DNA of 64,000 nt, from positions 21,257 to 85,256 of the forward strand of contig JAJYOU010000008.1 in assembly GCA_021795965.1 (NCBI GenBank). Reading direction: 5' to 3'. Below the pieces are notes generated by a model. The model was not told the DNA's origin and ran no database searches. It saw only the letters and a program-made list of their open reading frames with translations. Position 1 is the first letter of the stretch, and the number at the start of each line of letters is the position of its first letter. The translations under genes and the position numbers were made by a program. Below are positions 42,099-50,132 of the stretch, piece by piece. The stretch comes from Chloroflexota bacterium (GTDB lineage: Bacteria; Chloroflexota; Anaerolineae; Anaerolineales; Villigracilaceae).

Positions 42099-42878
42099 AT
42101 GGACCCAAAAATTAATGTGCGGAATTACAACCGGGAGGCGTGGGACAAGCAGGTTGAAATTGGTGAGAATCCCTGGACAAAACCTGTCAACCCTGAAGTC
42201 ATTGAGAATGCGCGGAAAGGATTTTTCCAGGTCTTATTAACCGAAACGAAACCTGTGCCATTGGACTGGTTCCCGCCTTTTAAAGGTTTGAAAATTTTGG
42301 CACTCGCAAGCGGCGGTGGGCAGCAGGGACCGGTTTTTGCAGCCCTGGGTGCTTCGGTGACAGTTTTTGATAATTCACCCCGCCAGCTGGGCAGGGATCG
42401 GGAGGTGGCTGAGCGGGAAGGTTTAACAAAATTAAGCACCGTTGAAGGGGATGCCCGGGATCTTTCCATTTTTCCGGATCAATCGTTCGACTTAATTTTT
42501 CACCCGGTTTCCAATGTTTTCATCCCTGAAATCGTTCCAATTTGGCGGGAAGCATTCAGAGTATTACGTCACGGAGGTACCCTGTTATCCGGCTTTATGA
42601 ATCCAGCCTATTACATTTTCGATTTCGATCAAGCAGAAAATGGAATTCTGGAGGTAAAGTATAAACTCCCCTATGCAGATATCGATCATCAGGAAATTTA
42701 TCAACGACAAGTGGATCATCATTGGCCGTTAGAGTACAGCCACACGCTGACAGATCAACTCGCCGGACAATTGGATGCGGGGTTTCAGATCATCGGACTT
42801 TATGAAGACGTTATGAAAAATATGCTCATCAGTGAGTATTTTCCAGTTTATATTGCAACAAGAGCCTTAAAGCCCTGA
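42099..42878 (+). CDS. Class I SAM-dependent methyltransferase
   Basis: 259 aa from ATG 42099 (MDPKINVRNYNREAWD). SAM-binding motif I is LKILALASGGGQQGPVFAAL, followed by VTVFDNSPRQLGRDREV, VEGDARDLSIFPDQSFDLIF and EAFRVLRHGGTLLSGF. The NREAWD N-terminus is common in this uncharacterised branch. Cytosolic; substrate unknown. AGGA precedes the ATG by about 11 nt. Confidence 0.88.
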   Translation: MDPKINVRNYNREAWDKQVEIGENPWTKPVNPEVIENARKGFFQVLLTETKPVPLDWFPPFKGLKILALASGGGQQGPVFAALGASVTVFDNSPRQLGRDREVAEREGLTKLSTVEGDARDLSIFPDQSFDLIFHPVSNVFIPEIVPIWREAFRVLRHGGTLLSGFMNPAYYIFDFDQAENGILEVKYKLPYADIDHQEIYQRQVDHHWPLEYSHTLTDQLAGQLDAGFQIIGLYEDVMKNMLISEYFPVYIATRALKP

Positions 42879-43028
42879 ACTGGTTTTGTGTTATCCACTA
42901 CCAATGAGTGTTTAATCCACTGGAATCATTTCGAAGAATCTGCGCTCCTGAGATCTCCCGTTCGTAGGCAAAGCAAAAATAAAATGTCAGGATCTTCAGA
43001 ATAATTATTCAACCTGTTTTCTGATAAC

Positions 43029-43057
43029 TTGACGCACAAAAAGGACTGTGCTAGTAT
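43029..43057 (+). promoter_or_regulatory. Sigma-70-like promoter of the LysM lipoprotein gene
   Basis: TTGACG (43029-43034), 17-nt spacer, TAGTAT (43052-43057), 58 nt before the start codon. Confidence 0.6.
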
Positions 43058-43115
43058 CAATTAAACTCACTCATTGTGTAAATTACCTGCCTGCCTCATG
43101 GAGGAAAAGAAAAAT

Positions 43116-43829
43116 ATGAGCAAGAAACCTGTCTTATTGATTCTGATGTTATTGGTATTGATGCTAAACGCCTGCACCCGCTCAGCCTCACCAGCGCCCA
43201 CAGCCACCCCCAAAACCAACTTTCCAAAGCCAATTGCCACAAATGGCATGAACTCGATTGAAATTTATGGAACTCAAACCGCTGTAGCAGCGGCTGGCTT
43301 GCCCATGCCGACATCAGCTGCAACCCAAGGAACGAACGGGCAGGTCCTTCTTCCAACCCTCACTCCACTTACTTCCAGCACCCAGGCAGCCAATATTCCA
43401 TTACCTTCGCCCACGCTTGAGGGACTTCCAACTGTATCAGCAAACCCAACATCAGCGAATGAAGTGGTCATTCCAACGGCTGGTCCGATTGTGACGCCAT
43501 TGACTTACACGCTGCATTCCGGAGAATTCCCTTACTGCCTCGCCCGGCGTTACAATGTAAATATTGATGATTTACTCACCCTGAATGGGTTCACCAGCCA
43601 GACTAATTTTGTCCCGGGTATGACCATCAATATCCCCCAATCAGGCGGCGCCTTTGTAGGGGAAAGATCGCTTTTGGAACACCCAGCTCAATATACCGTT
43701 CTTTCTGACGAAACCGTTTATTCGATTGCATGCAAATTCGGCGACGTTGATCCAATGTCAATCGTTCAGGCAAATGGTTTAACTGGCGATTACAGCCTGA
43801 CAGCAGGCGCAACCATTCAAGTACCATAA
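43116..43829 (+). CDS. LysM-domain lipoprotein
   Basis: 237 aa from ATG 43116 (MSKKPVLLIL), with GGAGG about 11 nt upstream. Lipobox LNAC (Cys ~20), then a Thr/Pro/Ala-rich spacer of about 110 residues, then two C-terminal LysM modules: PLTYTLHSGEFPYCLARRYN...LLTLNGF and AQYTVLSDETVYSIACKFGD...IVQANGL. It should be exported, lipid-anchored and bind peptidoglycan or chitin-like glycans. No catalytic domain is attached. Confidence 0.9.
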   Translation: MSKKPVLLILMLLVLMLNACTRSASPAPTATPKTNFPKPIATNGMNSIEIYGTQTAVAAAGLPMPTSAATQGTNGQVLLPTLTPLTSSTQAANIPLPSPTLEGLPTVSANPTSANEVVIPTAGPIVTPLTYTLHSGEFPYCLARRYNVNIDDLLTLNGFTSQTNFVPGMTINIPQSGGAFVGERSLLEHPAQYTVLSDETVYSIACKFGDVDPMSIVQANGLTGDYSLTAGATIQVP

Positions 43830-43847
43830 ATATTTTTTTACCCTTCA

Positions 43848-43883
43848 GACACCCGGGGAATAACCCACCCGGGTGTTTTTTTG
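43848..43883 (+). terminator. Rho-independent terminator of the LysM gene
   Basis: CACCCGGG/CCCGGGTG stem followed by TTTTTTT. It ends 11 nt before the Nudix start codon. Confidence 0.85.
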
Positions 43884-43893
43884 GCAGGATGCC

Positions 43894-44436
43894 ATGAAGT
43901 TTAAACTGGTTAAATCCGAAAATTCTTATCAAGGCCGTGCATTCAATGTGCGTCGCGATCATTTAATTACCCCCAGCGGAAGTACCGTACAATATGACAT
44001 TATCGAGCACATCGGCTCGGTGAGTATTATTCCACTGGACGAAAATGGGCAAATTTATTTTGTTCGTCAATATCGTCACGCTGCCGAAATGGATTTACTC
44101 GAATTACCTGCCGGTACCCTGGAACCAGGGGAACTTCCACTGGAAGCAGCGGCACGTGAAGTTCGCGAAGAAGTTGGTATGGCTGCAGGAAAGCTTCAGG
44201 AGATAGGCAGTTTTTACCTTGCACCGGGTTATTCGACCGAATTAATGCATGTTTTTTTGGCAACCGGTCTATCTCATCAACCCCTGGCACCTGATGAAGA
44301 CGAATACTTGAGTGTGGAAAAAATTCCAGTCGAGTTGGCGTTTAATCTCGCGGAAAGTGGTCAAATGCAAGACGCAAAATCTCTTGCAGCTCTTTTTTTA
44401 GCAAGACCTTATATTTTGATACAATCAGATGTTTAA
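43894..44436 (+). CDS. Nudix hydrolase (ADP-ribose pyrophosphatase-like)
   Basis: 180 aa from ATG 43894 (MKFKLVKSENSYQGRAF); the frame runs upstream through the terminator and is not used. Nudix box: GTLEPGELPLEAAAREVREE followed by VGMA, which fits G-x5-E-x7-REUxEE-x-GU. SIIPLDENGQIYFVRQYRH and ELPAGTLE are typical of ADP-ribose diphosphatases (NudF/YqkG). It hydrolyses ADP-ribose to AMP and ribose-5-phosphate. AGGA lies 5 nt before the ATG. Confidence 0.92.
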   Translation: MKFKLVKSENSYQGRAFNVRRDHLITPSGSTVQYDIIEHIGSVSIIPLDENGQIYFVRQYRHAAEMDLLELPAGTLEPGELPLEAAAREVREEVGMAAGKLQEIGSFYLAPGYSTELMHVFLATGLSHQPLAPDEDEYLSVEKIPVELAFNLAESGQMQDAKSLAALFLARPYILIQSDV

Positions 44437-44458
44437 ATATTTTTTAGAAAATCAGGCG

Positions 44459-44488
44459 TTAATTGCGGACTGTTTTTGTCCGAATTAA
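44459..44488. repeat. Perfect-arm inverted repeat upstream of nifJ
   Basis: TTAATTGCGGAC and GTCCGAATTAA are inverted copies with one extra G and a T-rich loop of 7. No T-run follows on the + strand, so it is not an obvious terminator; it could be a transcription-factor site for nifJ. Confidence 0.4.
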
Positions 44489-44546
44489 TGGTATGATTAT
44501 CGGTTGAATAGTCAAATTTCTAAAAATAATTTTTGAATTAGTTCAT

Positions 44547-44574
44547 TTGAACCTGCCCATTTGTGGCATAATTA
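44547..44574 (+). promoter_or_regulatory. Possible nifJ promoter
   Basis: TTGAAC (44547-44552), 16-nt spacer, TAATTA (44569-44574), about 66 nt before the nifJ start. Weak match. Confidence 0.35.
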
Positions 44575-44639
44575 TCAAACCTTGTAATATATTTCACAAA
44601 TTCAGGGATACCCCTGATCACTGTTTTCAAGGAGTTCAT

Positions 44640-47600
44640 ATGGCAAAAAGATCTTTAATCACCATAGATGGTAACGAAGCGGCTGCTTCAGTTGCTTACC
44701 GGGTCAGTGAAGTTATCGCAATTTATCCCATCACACCTTCATCCACCATGGGTGAGCTATCGGATGAATGGGCATCAAAGGGGAAACCCAATATTTGGGG
44801 AACGACCCCGCATGTCATCGAGATGGAATCTGAAGGCGGCGCAGCCGGCGCAGTTCATGGCGCCCTGCAAACCGGCGCTTTAACCACCACTTTTACTGCC
44901 AGCCAGGGTCTGCTCTTGATGATCCCCAATATGTATAAGATTGCGGGGGAACTGACCAGTGCGGTCTTTCACATCGCAGCTCGTTCGCTCGCAGCTCAAG
45001 GACTTTCAATTTATGGTGACCACCAGGACGTGATGGCTGCCCGACAGACTGGTTTTGCGATGCTGTCCTCTGGTTCAGTCCAGGAAGCTCACGATATGGC
45101 ACTGATCGCTCACGCCGCAACCCTGAGAGCGCGACTGCCTTTCCTGCACTTTTTTGACGGATTCCGCACCTCGCACGAGATTGCCAAGATTGAACAACTG
45201 ACAGATGATGATTTGCGCTCAATGATCGACATGAGCCTGGTCATGGAGCATCGTGCCCGCGGCCTTTCGCCAGATCATCCCTTCATTCGCGGAACTGCCC
45301 AAAATCCGGATGTATATTTCCAGGGTCGTGAAACTGTTAACAAGTACTACGAGCTTGTTCCTGAAATCGTCCAGGCTGAAATGGACAAGTTCGCAAAATT
45401 GACCGGTCGCCAGTACCATTTGTTTGATTATGTTGGGCACCCGGAAGCAGAACGGATTGCAATTATCCTGGGCTCGGGTGGCGAAGCTCTGGAAGCCGCG
45501 GTTGAAGACCTGGTGGAAAGAGGTGAAAAAGTGGGTGTGGTTCGAGTTCGCCTCTATCGACCATTTGACAATGAGCTATTTGTCAAAAGCCTTCCCAAGA
45601 GTGTTAAGAAGATCGCAGTCCTTGACCGGACCAAGGAACCTGGTTCGGCAGGCGAACCGCTTTACCTGGATATTGTGAATGCCTTGTTTGAGACCGGTCG
45701 GACAGAAATCAACGTTATCGGCGGAAGGTATGGTCTTTCTTCGAAGGAATTTACACCAGCCATGGCAAAAGCAGTTCTGGATGAATTAAAAAAACCTGAA
45801 CCCAAAAAACATTTTACGGTGGGAATCATCGATGATGTGACCTTTACCAGCCTGGATGTCGATTCTTCGTATAGCGTTGAATATCCAGAAACCGTTCGCT
45901 GTGTTTTTATCGGGCTCGGAGCGGATGGCACCGTGGGCGCGAACAAAAACTCGATCAAAATTATTGGCGAAGAAACAGAAAACTACGCTCAGGGTTTCTT
46001 TTACTATGATTCAAAGAAAGCTGGAACGCTAACGGCTTCTCACCTGCGTTTTGGTCCCAGACCCATCAAGGCGCCCTATTTGATATCCCCCAATACAGCA
46101 AATTTCGTTGCATGTCACCAGTTTAGCTTCCTAGAACGATACGATATTGTCAAATACGCCCAACCCGGTGGCATCTTTCTGCTGAACAGTATTTTTGGTC
46201 CAAATGAAGTTTGGGATAATCTGCCGGTTGAAGTTCAACGGGCGATCATCGAAAAAAAGCTCAAGTTTTACAATATCAACGCCTACGAAGTCGCAGAATT
46301 GACCGGGATGGGAAGCCGCGTAAATACCATCATGCAAACCTGTTTCTTCGCAATTTCTGGTGTATTACCTCGCGATCTGGCAATCGCGGAAATTAAGAAA
46401 TCCATCCAAAAAACTTATGGCAAGCGCGGCGAAGCGGTGGTTCAGAAGAATTTTGAAGCCGTAGATCAAACCCTGGCCTATCTTAAAGAAATCAAGGTGC
46501 CTGAAAAAGCCAGCGGTGAGCTGACCATGCGTCCACGAGTTCCCGATGCAGCACCAGAATTTGTGAAAAGGACTCTGGCACCGATCATTGCCCTCGAAGG
46601 TGAAGAAGTTCCTGTTTCAGCCATGCCAGCCGATGGTACCTTCCCAAGCGGCACCACCCAATGGGAAAAACGCAATATCGCCCTTGAAATTCCAGTTTGG
46701 GAGCCGGATCTCTGTATTCAATGTGGAAAATGCGTCTTCGTTTGTCCTCACGCAGTCATCAGGCACAAGGTATATGATAAAGCAGCCCTGGAAAATGCCC
46801 CAGCCACATTCAAGCATATGGATTCAAAATTCAAGGAATTCCCCGGAATGGCGTACACCATCCAGGTTGCCCCTGAAGACTGCACAGGCTGCACCCTTTG
46901 TGTGGAAGCCTGCCCGGCAAAGGATAAAACCCAGGTCGGTCGCAAAGCCATCAACATGGCTCCCCAACCAGCACTCCGTGAGACCGAAGCAGCCAATTGG
47001 GATTATTTCTACAAACTTCCTGAAGCAGATCGAACCTCCTTTAGCTTCGGAACGGTAAAAAATTCCCAGTTGCTCCAGCCATTGTTTGAATTTTCGGGAG
47101 CCTGTGCAGGGTGCGGCGAAACTCCGTATATCAAGCTGGTCTCGCAACTGTTCGGAGATCGAGCGATCATCGCCAATGCCACCGGTTGTACCTCAATTTA
47201 TGGCGGAAACCTGCCAACCACTCCATGGGCAGTGAACAAGGAAGGAAGAGGGCCGGCCTGGTCGAATTCATTGTTTGAAGATAACGCTGAATTCGGTCTG
47301 GGCATGCGCCTCACCCTGGACAAGCAGACAGAATATGCCCACTTCCTCTTGAAGGAACTCTCCGGAGAGCTGGGTACATTGGCGGAAGATTTGGTGAAAT
47401 CAGATCAGTCCAATGAAACAGAAATCAAGCAGCAGCGTGATCGCGTTGAAGCTCTAAAGAAAACCCTCGAAGGGAAAAAGGACCCGAAATCCAAAGATCT
47501 GCTCAGCCTGGCTGATTTGCTCGTCAAGAAATCCGTTTGGATTATGGGCGGCGATGGTTGGGCTTATGACATCGGCTACGGCGGTTTGGATCACGTCCTG

Positions 47601-48203
47601 GCAGCCGGTAGAAATGTCAATGTGCTGGTGCTTGATACGGAAGTCTATTCCAATACTGGTGGACAGGCATCCAAATCCACTCCCCGCGCTGCGGTTGCGA
47701 AATTTGCAATGAGCGGTAAGGGAATATCGAAAAAGGACCTGGGTTTGATTGCGATGTCCTACGGATACGTTTATGTTGCACGTATCGCAATGGGTTCGAG
47801 CGATCAACAAACCCTCAAAGCCATCATTGAAGCAGAAGCCTACAATGGACCTTCTTTGATCATCGCATACTCACATTGTATCGCCCACGGTATTGACATG
47901 GCAAAAGGTTTGGAACAGCAAAAACTGGCTGTTCAGGCTGGTCACTGGCCTCTTTACCGCTACAATCCAGATTTGGTCGCCCTGGGTCAGAATCCACTTT
48001 CGCTGGACTCCAAAGCACCTTCGATTCCATTGGAACAATATGTTTACAATGAAACCCGTTACCGGATGCTGGTACAGTCTGACGAAGCCCGGGCAGAAAT
48101 GCTTCTCAAAGAAGCCCAGGGTGATGTTAAGCGGCATTGGGAATATTACAGCCAAATGGCCGCCATGCATTATGATAAACCTGCAGAGGGCGAAAATATC
48201 TAA
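44640..48203 (+). CDS. nifJ: Pyruvate:ferredoxin (flavodoxin) oxidoreductase, single-chain
   Basis: 1187 aa from ATG 44640 (MAKRSLITIDGNEAAASVAY), with AAGGAG 6 nt upstream. Oxidises pyruvate to acetyl-CoA and CO2, reducing ferredoxin; central to anaerobic metabolism. All domains are fused: N-terminal domain I (YPITPSSTMGE, pyruvate-binding TxxP region), domain II, the EKR-like domain, two [4Fe-4S] clusters in CIQCGKCVFVCPH and CTGCTLCVEACPA, and the TPP domain with CAGCGETPY, GGDGWAYDIGYGG and DTEVYSNTGGQ. Length is that of the usual NifJ. A DHOD-like gene follows, a common companion. Confidence 0.97.
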   Translation: MAKRSLITIDGNEAAASVAYRVSEVIAIYPITPSSTMGELSDEWASKGKPNIWGTTPHVIEMESEGGAAGAVHGALQTGALTTTFTASQGLLLMIPNMYKIAGELTSAVFHIAARSLAAQGLSIYGDHQDVMAARQTGFAMLSSGSVQEAHDMALIAHAATLRARLPFLHFFDGFRTSHEIAKIEQLTDDDLRSMIDMSLVMEHRARGLSPDHPFIRGTAQNPDVYFQGRETVNKYYELVPEIVQAEMDKFAKLTGRQYHLFDYVGHPEAERIAIILGSGGEALEAAVEDLVERGEKVGVVRVRLYRPFDNELFVKSLPKSVKKIAVLDRTKEPGSAGEPLYLDIVNALFETGRTEINVIGGRYGLSSKEFTPAMAKAVLDELKKPEPKKHFTVGIIDDVTFTSLDVDSSYSVEYPETVRCVFIGLGADGTVGANKNSIKIIGEETENYAQGFFYYDSKKAGTLTASHLRFGPRPIKAPYLISPNTANFVACHQFSFLERYDIVKYAQPGGIFLLNSIFGPNEVWDNLPVEVQRAIIEKKLKFYNINAYEVAELTGMGSRVNTIMQTCFFAISGVLPRDLAIAEIKKSIQKTYGKRGEAVVQKNFEAVDQTLAYLKEIKVPEKASGELTMRPRVPDAAPEFVKRTLAPIIALEGEEVPVSAMPADGTFPSGTTQWEKRNIALEIPVWEPDLCIQCGKCVFVCPHAVIRHKVYDKAALENAPATFKHMDSKFKEFPGMAYTIQVAPEDCTGCTLCVEACPAKDKTQVGRKAINMAPQPALRETEAANWDYFYKLPEADRTSFSFGTVKNSQLLQPLFEFSGACAGCGETPYIKLVSQLFGDRAIIANATGCTSIYGGNLPTTPWAVNKEGRGPAWSNSLFEDNAEFGLGMRLTLDKQTEYAHFLLKELSGELGTLAEDLVKSDQSNETEIKQQRDRVEALKKTLEGKKDPKSKDLLSLADLLVKKSVWIMGGDGWAYDIGYGGLDHVLAAGRNVNVLVLDTEVYSNTGGQASKSTPRAAVAKFAMSGKGISKKDLGLIAMSYGYVYVARIAMGSSDQQTLKAIIEAEAYNGPSLIIAYSHCIAHGIDMAKGLEQQKLAVQAGHWPLYRYNPDLVALGQNPLSLDSKAPSIPLEQYVYNETRYRMLVQSDEARAEMLLKEAQGDVKRHWEYYSQMAAMHYDKPAEGENI

Positions 48204-48214
48204 GTAGTTTTTTG

Positions 48215-48249
48215 AAAGGATAGGGGCGTTTGACGTCCCTATCCTTTTA
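48215..48249 (+). terminator. Hairpin between nifJ and the DHOD-like gene
   Basis: AAGGATAGGG..CG/CG..CCCTATCCTT stem followed by TTAT. The tail is weak; it may be a partial terminator that lowers expression of the downstream gene. Confidence 0.65.
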
Positions 48250-48261
48250 TGGGAGATTCCG

Positions 48262-49263
48262 ATGACAAACCTTACCACGCAATATCTTGGTCTAACATTA
48301 AAAAACCCGATTGTTGCTTCAGCATCTCCATTAACCAAAAAGTTAGAATCTGCCATCAAACTGGATGAAGCCGGGGTCGGCGCAATTGTGATGTATTCGT
48401 TATTCGAAGAACAGATCATCCATGACAGTTTAGAGCTCGATCATTACCTCACGCGCGGGACCGATTCTTTCGCAGAAGCATTAACTTACTTCCCAGATAT
48501 GAATAATTTCACAATGGGACCGAAAAAATATCTTGATCATCTATCCGCCATCAAAAAAGCTGTCAGTGTTCCCGTGATTGGCAGTTTAAATGGCGTCTCC
48601 AAGGGTGGATGGACTCGATACGCTCGCTATATGCAAGAATCAGGGGCTGATGCAATTGAGCTTAACCTTTATTATCTTTCAACAGATCCTGATTTAGGAT
48701 CCGCTGAATTGGAAGAAACGTATATTAACCTGGTTTCGGATGTGCGGTCTTCAATCTCCATTCCGCTTGCTGTCAAACTGAGTCCATTCGCGACCTCGTT
48801 ACCAAATTTGGTTAAAAGATTTGCAGGCGCCGGGGCGAATGGCCTGGTTTTGTTTAATCGCTTCTACCAGCCTGATTTTGATCTGGATAACCTGGAAGTG
48901 GTCAACAATCTTTCTTTGAGTAATTCGGGCGACATGCGTTTACCCCTGCGCTGGATTTCCATCCTATACGGAAAAGTTGATATGGACCTGGCACTATCGA
49001 GTGGCGTTCATACCGCAACGGATGTGATCAAAGCCATGATGGCAGGTGCCAAAGTTGCCATGATGGCATCTGAATTGTTAAAAAATGGTTACGCAAGAGT
49101 GGCTGACATTCTTTCGACATTACAATCATGGATGGAAGATCATGAATACCATTCCATCGAACAGATGCAGGGCAGCATGAGTCAAAAATCGATCAAAGAA
49201 CCTGCCGCTTTCGAACGCGCAAATTACATGGAGGAGCTTGCTTCTTTTCATGATCTGCCGTAA
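48262..49263 (+). CDS. Dihydroorotate dehydrogenase-like (beta/alpha)8 protein
   Basis: 333 aa, about the length of PyrD. TIM-barrel flavoprotein fold: LGLTLKNPIVASASPLTKKL, VSVPVIGSLNGVSKGGWTRY, ADAIELNLYY, SIPLAVKLSPF, GANGLVLFNRFYQPDF, and phosphate-binding GVHTATDVIKAMMAGAKVAM. The catalytic Cys/Ser loop of true PyrD is not clear. This form is often found downstream of nifJ as a putative flavin electron-transfer partner; pyrimidine synthesis is less likely since no pyr genes are near. It starts 58 nt after nifJ. Confidence 0.88.
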   Translation: MTNLTTQYLGLTLKNPIVASASPLTKKLESAIKLDEAGVGAIVMYSLFEEQIIHDSLELDHYLTRGTDSFAEALTYFPDMNNFTMGPKKYLDHLSAIKKAVSVPVIGSLNGVSKGGWTRYARYMQESGADAIELNLYYLSTDPDLGSAELEETYINLVSDVRSSISIPLAVKLSPFATSLPNLVKRFAGAGANGLVLFNRFYQPDFDLDNLEVVNNLSLSNSGDMRLPLRWISILYGKVDMDLALSSGVHTATDVIKAMMAGAKVAMMASELLKNGYARVADILSTLQSWMEDHEYHSIEQMQGSMSQKSIKEPAAFERANYMEELASFHDLP

Positions 49264-49310
49264 AGTTTCAAAATATCTGCTGCAGTAGATATTCTCTAAA
49301 AGTTATATAA

Positions 49311-49346
49311 AAGAGCCGGTTCAGTTTACTGAAACCGGTCTCTTTT
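49311..49346 (+). terminator. Rho-independent terminator of the nifJ operon
   Basis: AGAGCCGGTTCAG/CTGAAACCGGTCTCT stem with a 4-nt loop and a TTTTT tail. Confidence 0.9.
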
Positions 49347-49514
49347 TGATGTTTTCAGGTTGAATAATTTTCTGGATCTTTTAGAATTATTCGAGGCACG
49401 AACTTGTAAAACTTCAGGAAAACAAATTAAAAACAGTTTATTGTCACTTAGATTAGACACTGGAATATATCAATTTCCTTCGATTTCAGTTGATACTTTT
49501 ATAAAATCAATTCC

Positions 49515-49778
49515 CTAAAGATGGACATACCTGGAGACTGGGACGACAAAAACAGTTGCCCGTTTCTGATTTCCGGGTTCAACGGTTGTATGTTCCTTAA
49601 TAAGATTAATGGCGGTATCCACCTTTTCATCATCCACGCCAATAAAAAGCGTTGTATTTCCTTTTCGAAATAACCCGCCCGTAGAGGCAACCCGGGTTAC
49701 TCCAAAACTATCTGATGTCAATGCCTGGATGACATTTTCAACATCATCAGCATTGAGAATGGCAAAAATTAGTTTCAT
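49515..49778 (-). CDS. PII-like c-di-AMP-receptor-family protein, short form
   Basis: 87 aa. The N-terminus MKLIFAILNADDVENVIQAL, then FGVTRVASTGGLFRKGNTTLF and IGVDDEKVDTAINLI, is the conserved core of DarA/PstA (CdaA-family) PII-like signal proteins that trimerise and bind cyclic di-AMP. The usual ~20-residue loop before the last strand is missing: it goes directly from VEPGNQKRAT to VFVVPVSRYVHL. c-di-AMP binding needs checking. It starts 2 nt after the stop of the full-length paralogue at 49781-50122, so the two are co-translated. Confidence 0.87.
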   Translation of the reverse strand: MKLIFAILNADDVENVIQALTSDSFGVTRVASTGGLFRKGNTTLFIGVDDEKVDTAINLIKEHTTVEPGNQKRATVFVVPVSRYVHL

Positions 49779-49780
49779 GG

Positions 49781-50122
49781 CTAAAACTCCTCGAATCTTT
49801 CAACAGGAAGGATGAACATTGTGGCTCCGCCGACCGTGATGGGAACCGGGGTGGGCATTGGCAATGGAGAACCTTCAAGAGGTATGGCGAGATACTCAAT
49901 TCGTTGGCGGCAAGAGGTTTGAAGCGTCTCCAGCACCTTTTCTTCCCCGCCTTCAGGCAGCCCGATAAGCAAAGTGGCATTTCGTCTTCCTAAAAATCCA
50001 CCGGTGCTGGCGAGATGAATGACCGGTACCTGGAGTTCTTCCAGAGAACGCATTGCAATGTCTTCGTCTTGTTCCTGGATGACGGCGGTCATGATCGCCA
50101 GGATTTTGTTTGAATTTGTCAT
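49781..50122 (-). CDS. PII-like cyclic-di-AMP receptor (DarA/PstA family)
   Basis: 113 aa from ATG 50122 (MTNSNKILAI), with AAGGAG 5-6 nt upstream. Full-length family pattern: ILAIMTAVIQEQDEDIAMRS, VPVIHLASTGGFLGRRNATL (adenine-binding TTGGF-like loop), LIGLPEGGEEKVLETLQ, and the C-terminal TVGGATMFILPVERFEEF. It binds c-di-AMP in Bacillus and Staphylococcus homologues. Tandem with a shortened paralogue. No c-di-AMP cyclase or phosphodiesterase lies in the window. Confidence 0.9.
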   Translation of the reverse strand: MTNSNKILAIMTAVIQEQDEDIAMRSLEELQVPVIHLASTGGFLGRRNATLLIGLPEGGEEKVLETLQTSCRQRIEYLAIPLEGSPLPMPTPVPITVGGATMFILPVERFEEF

Positions 50123-50132
50123 TTCGTACTCC

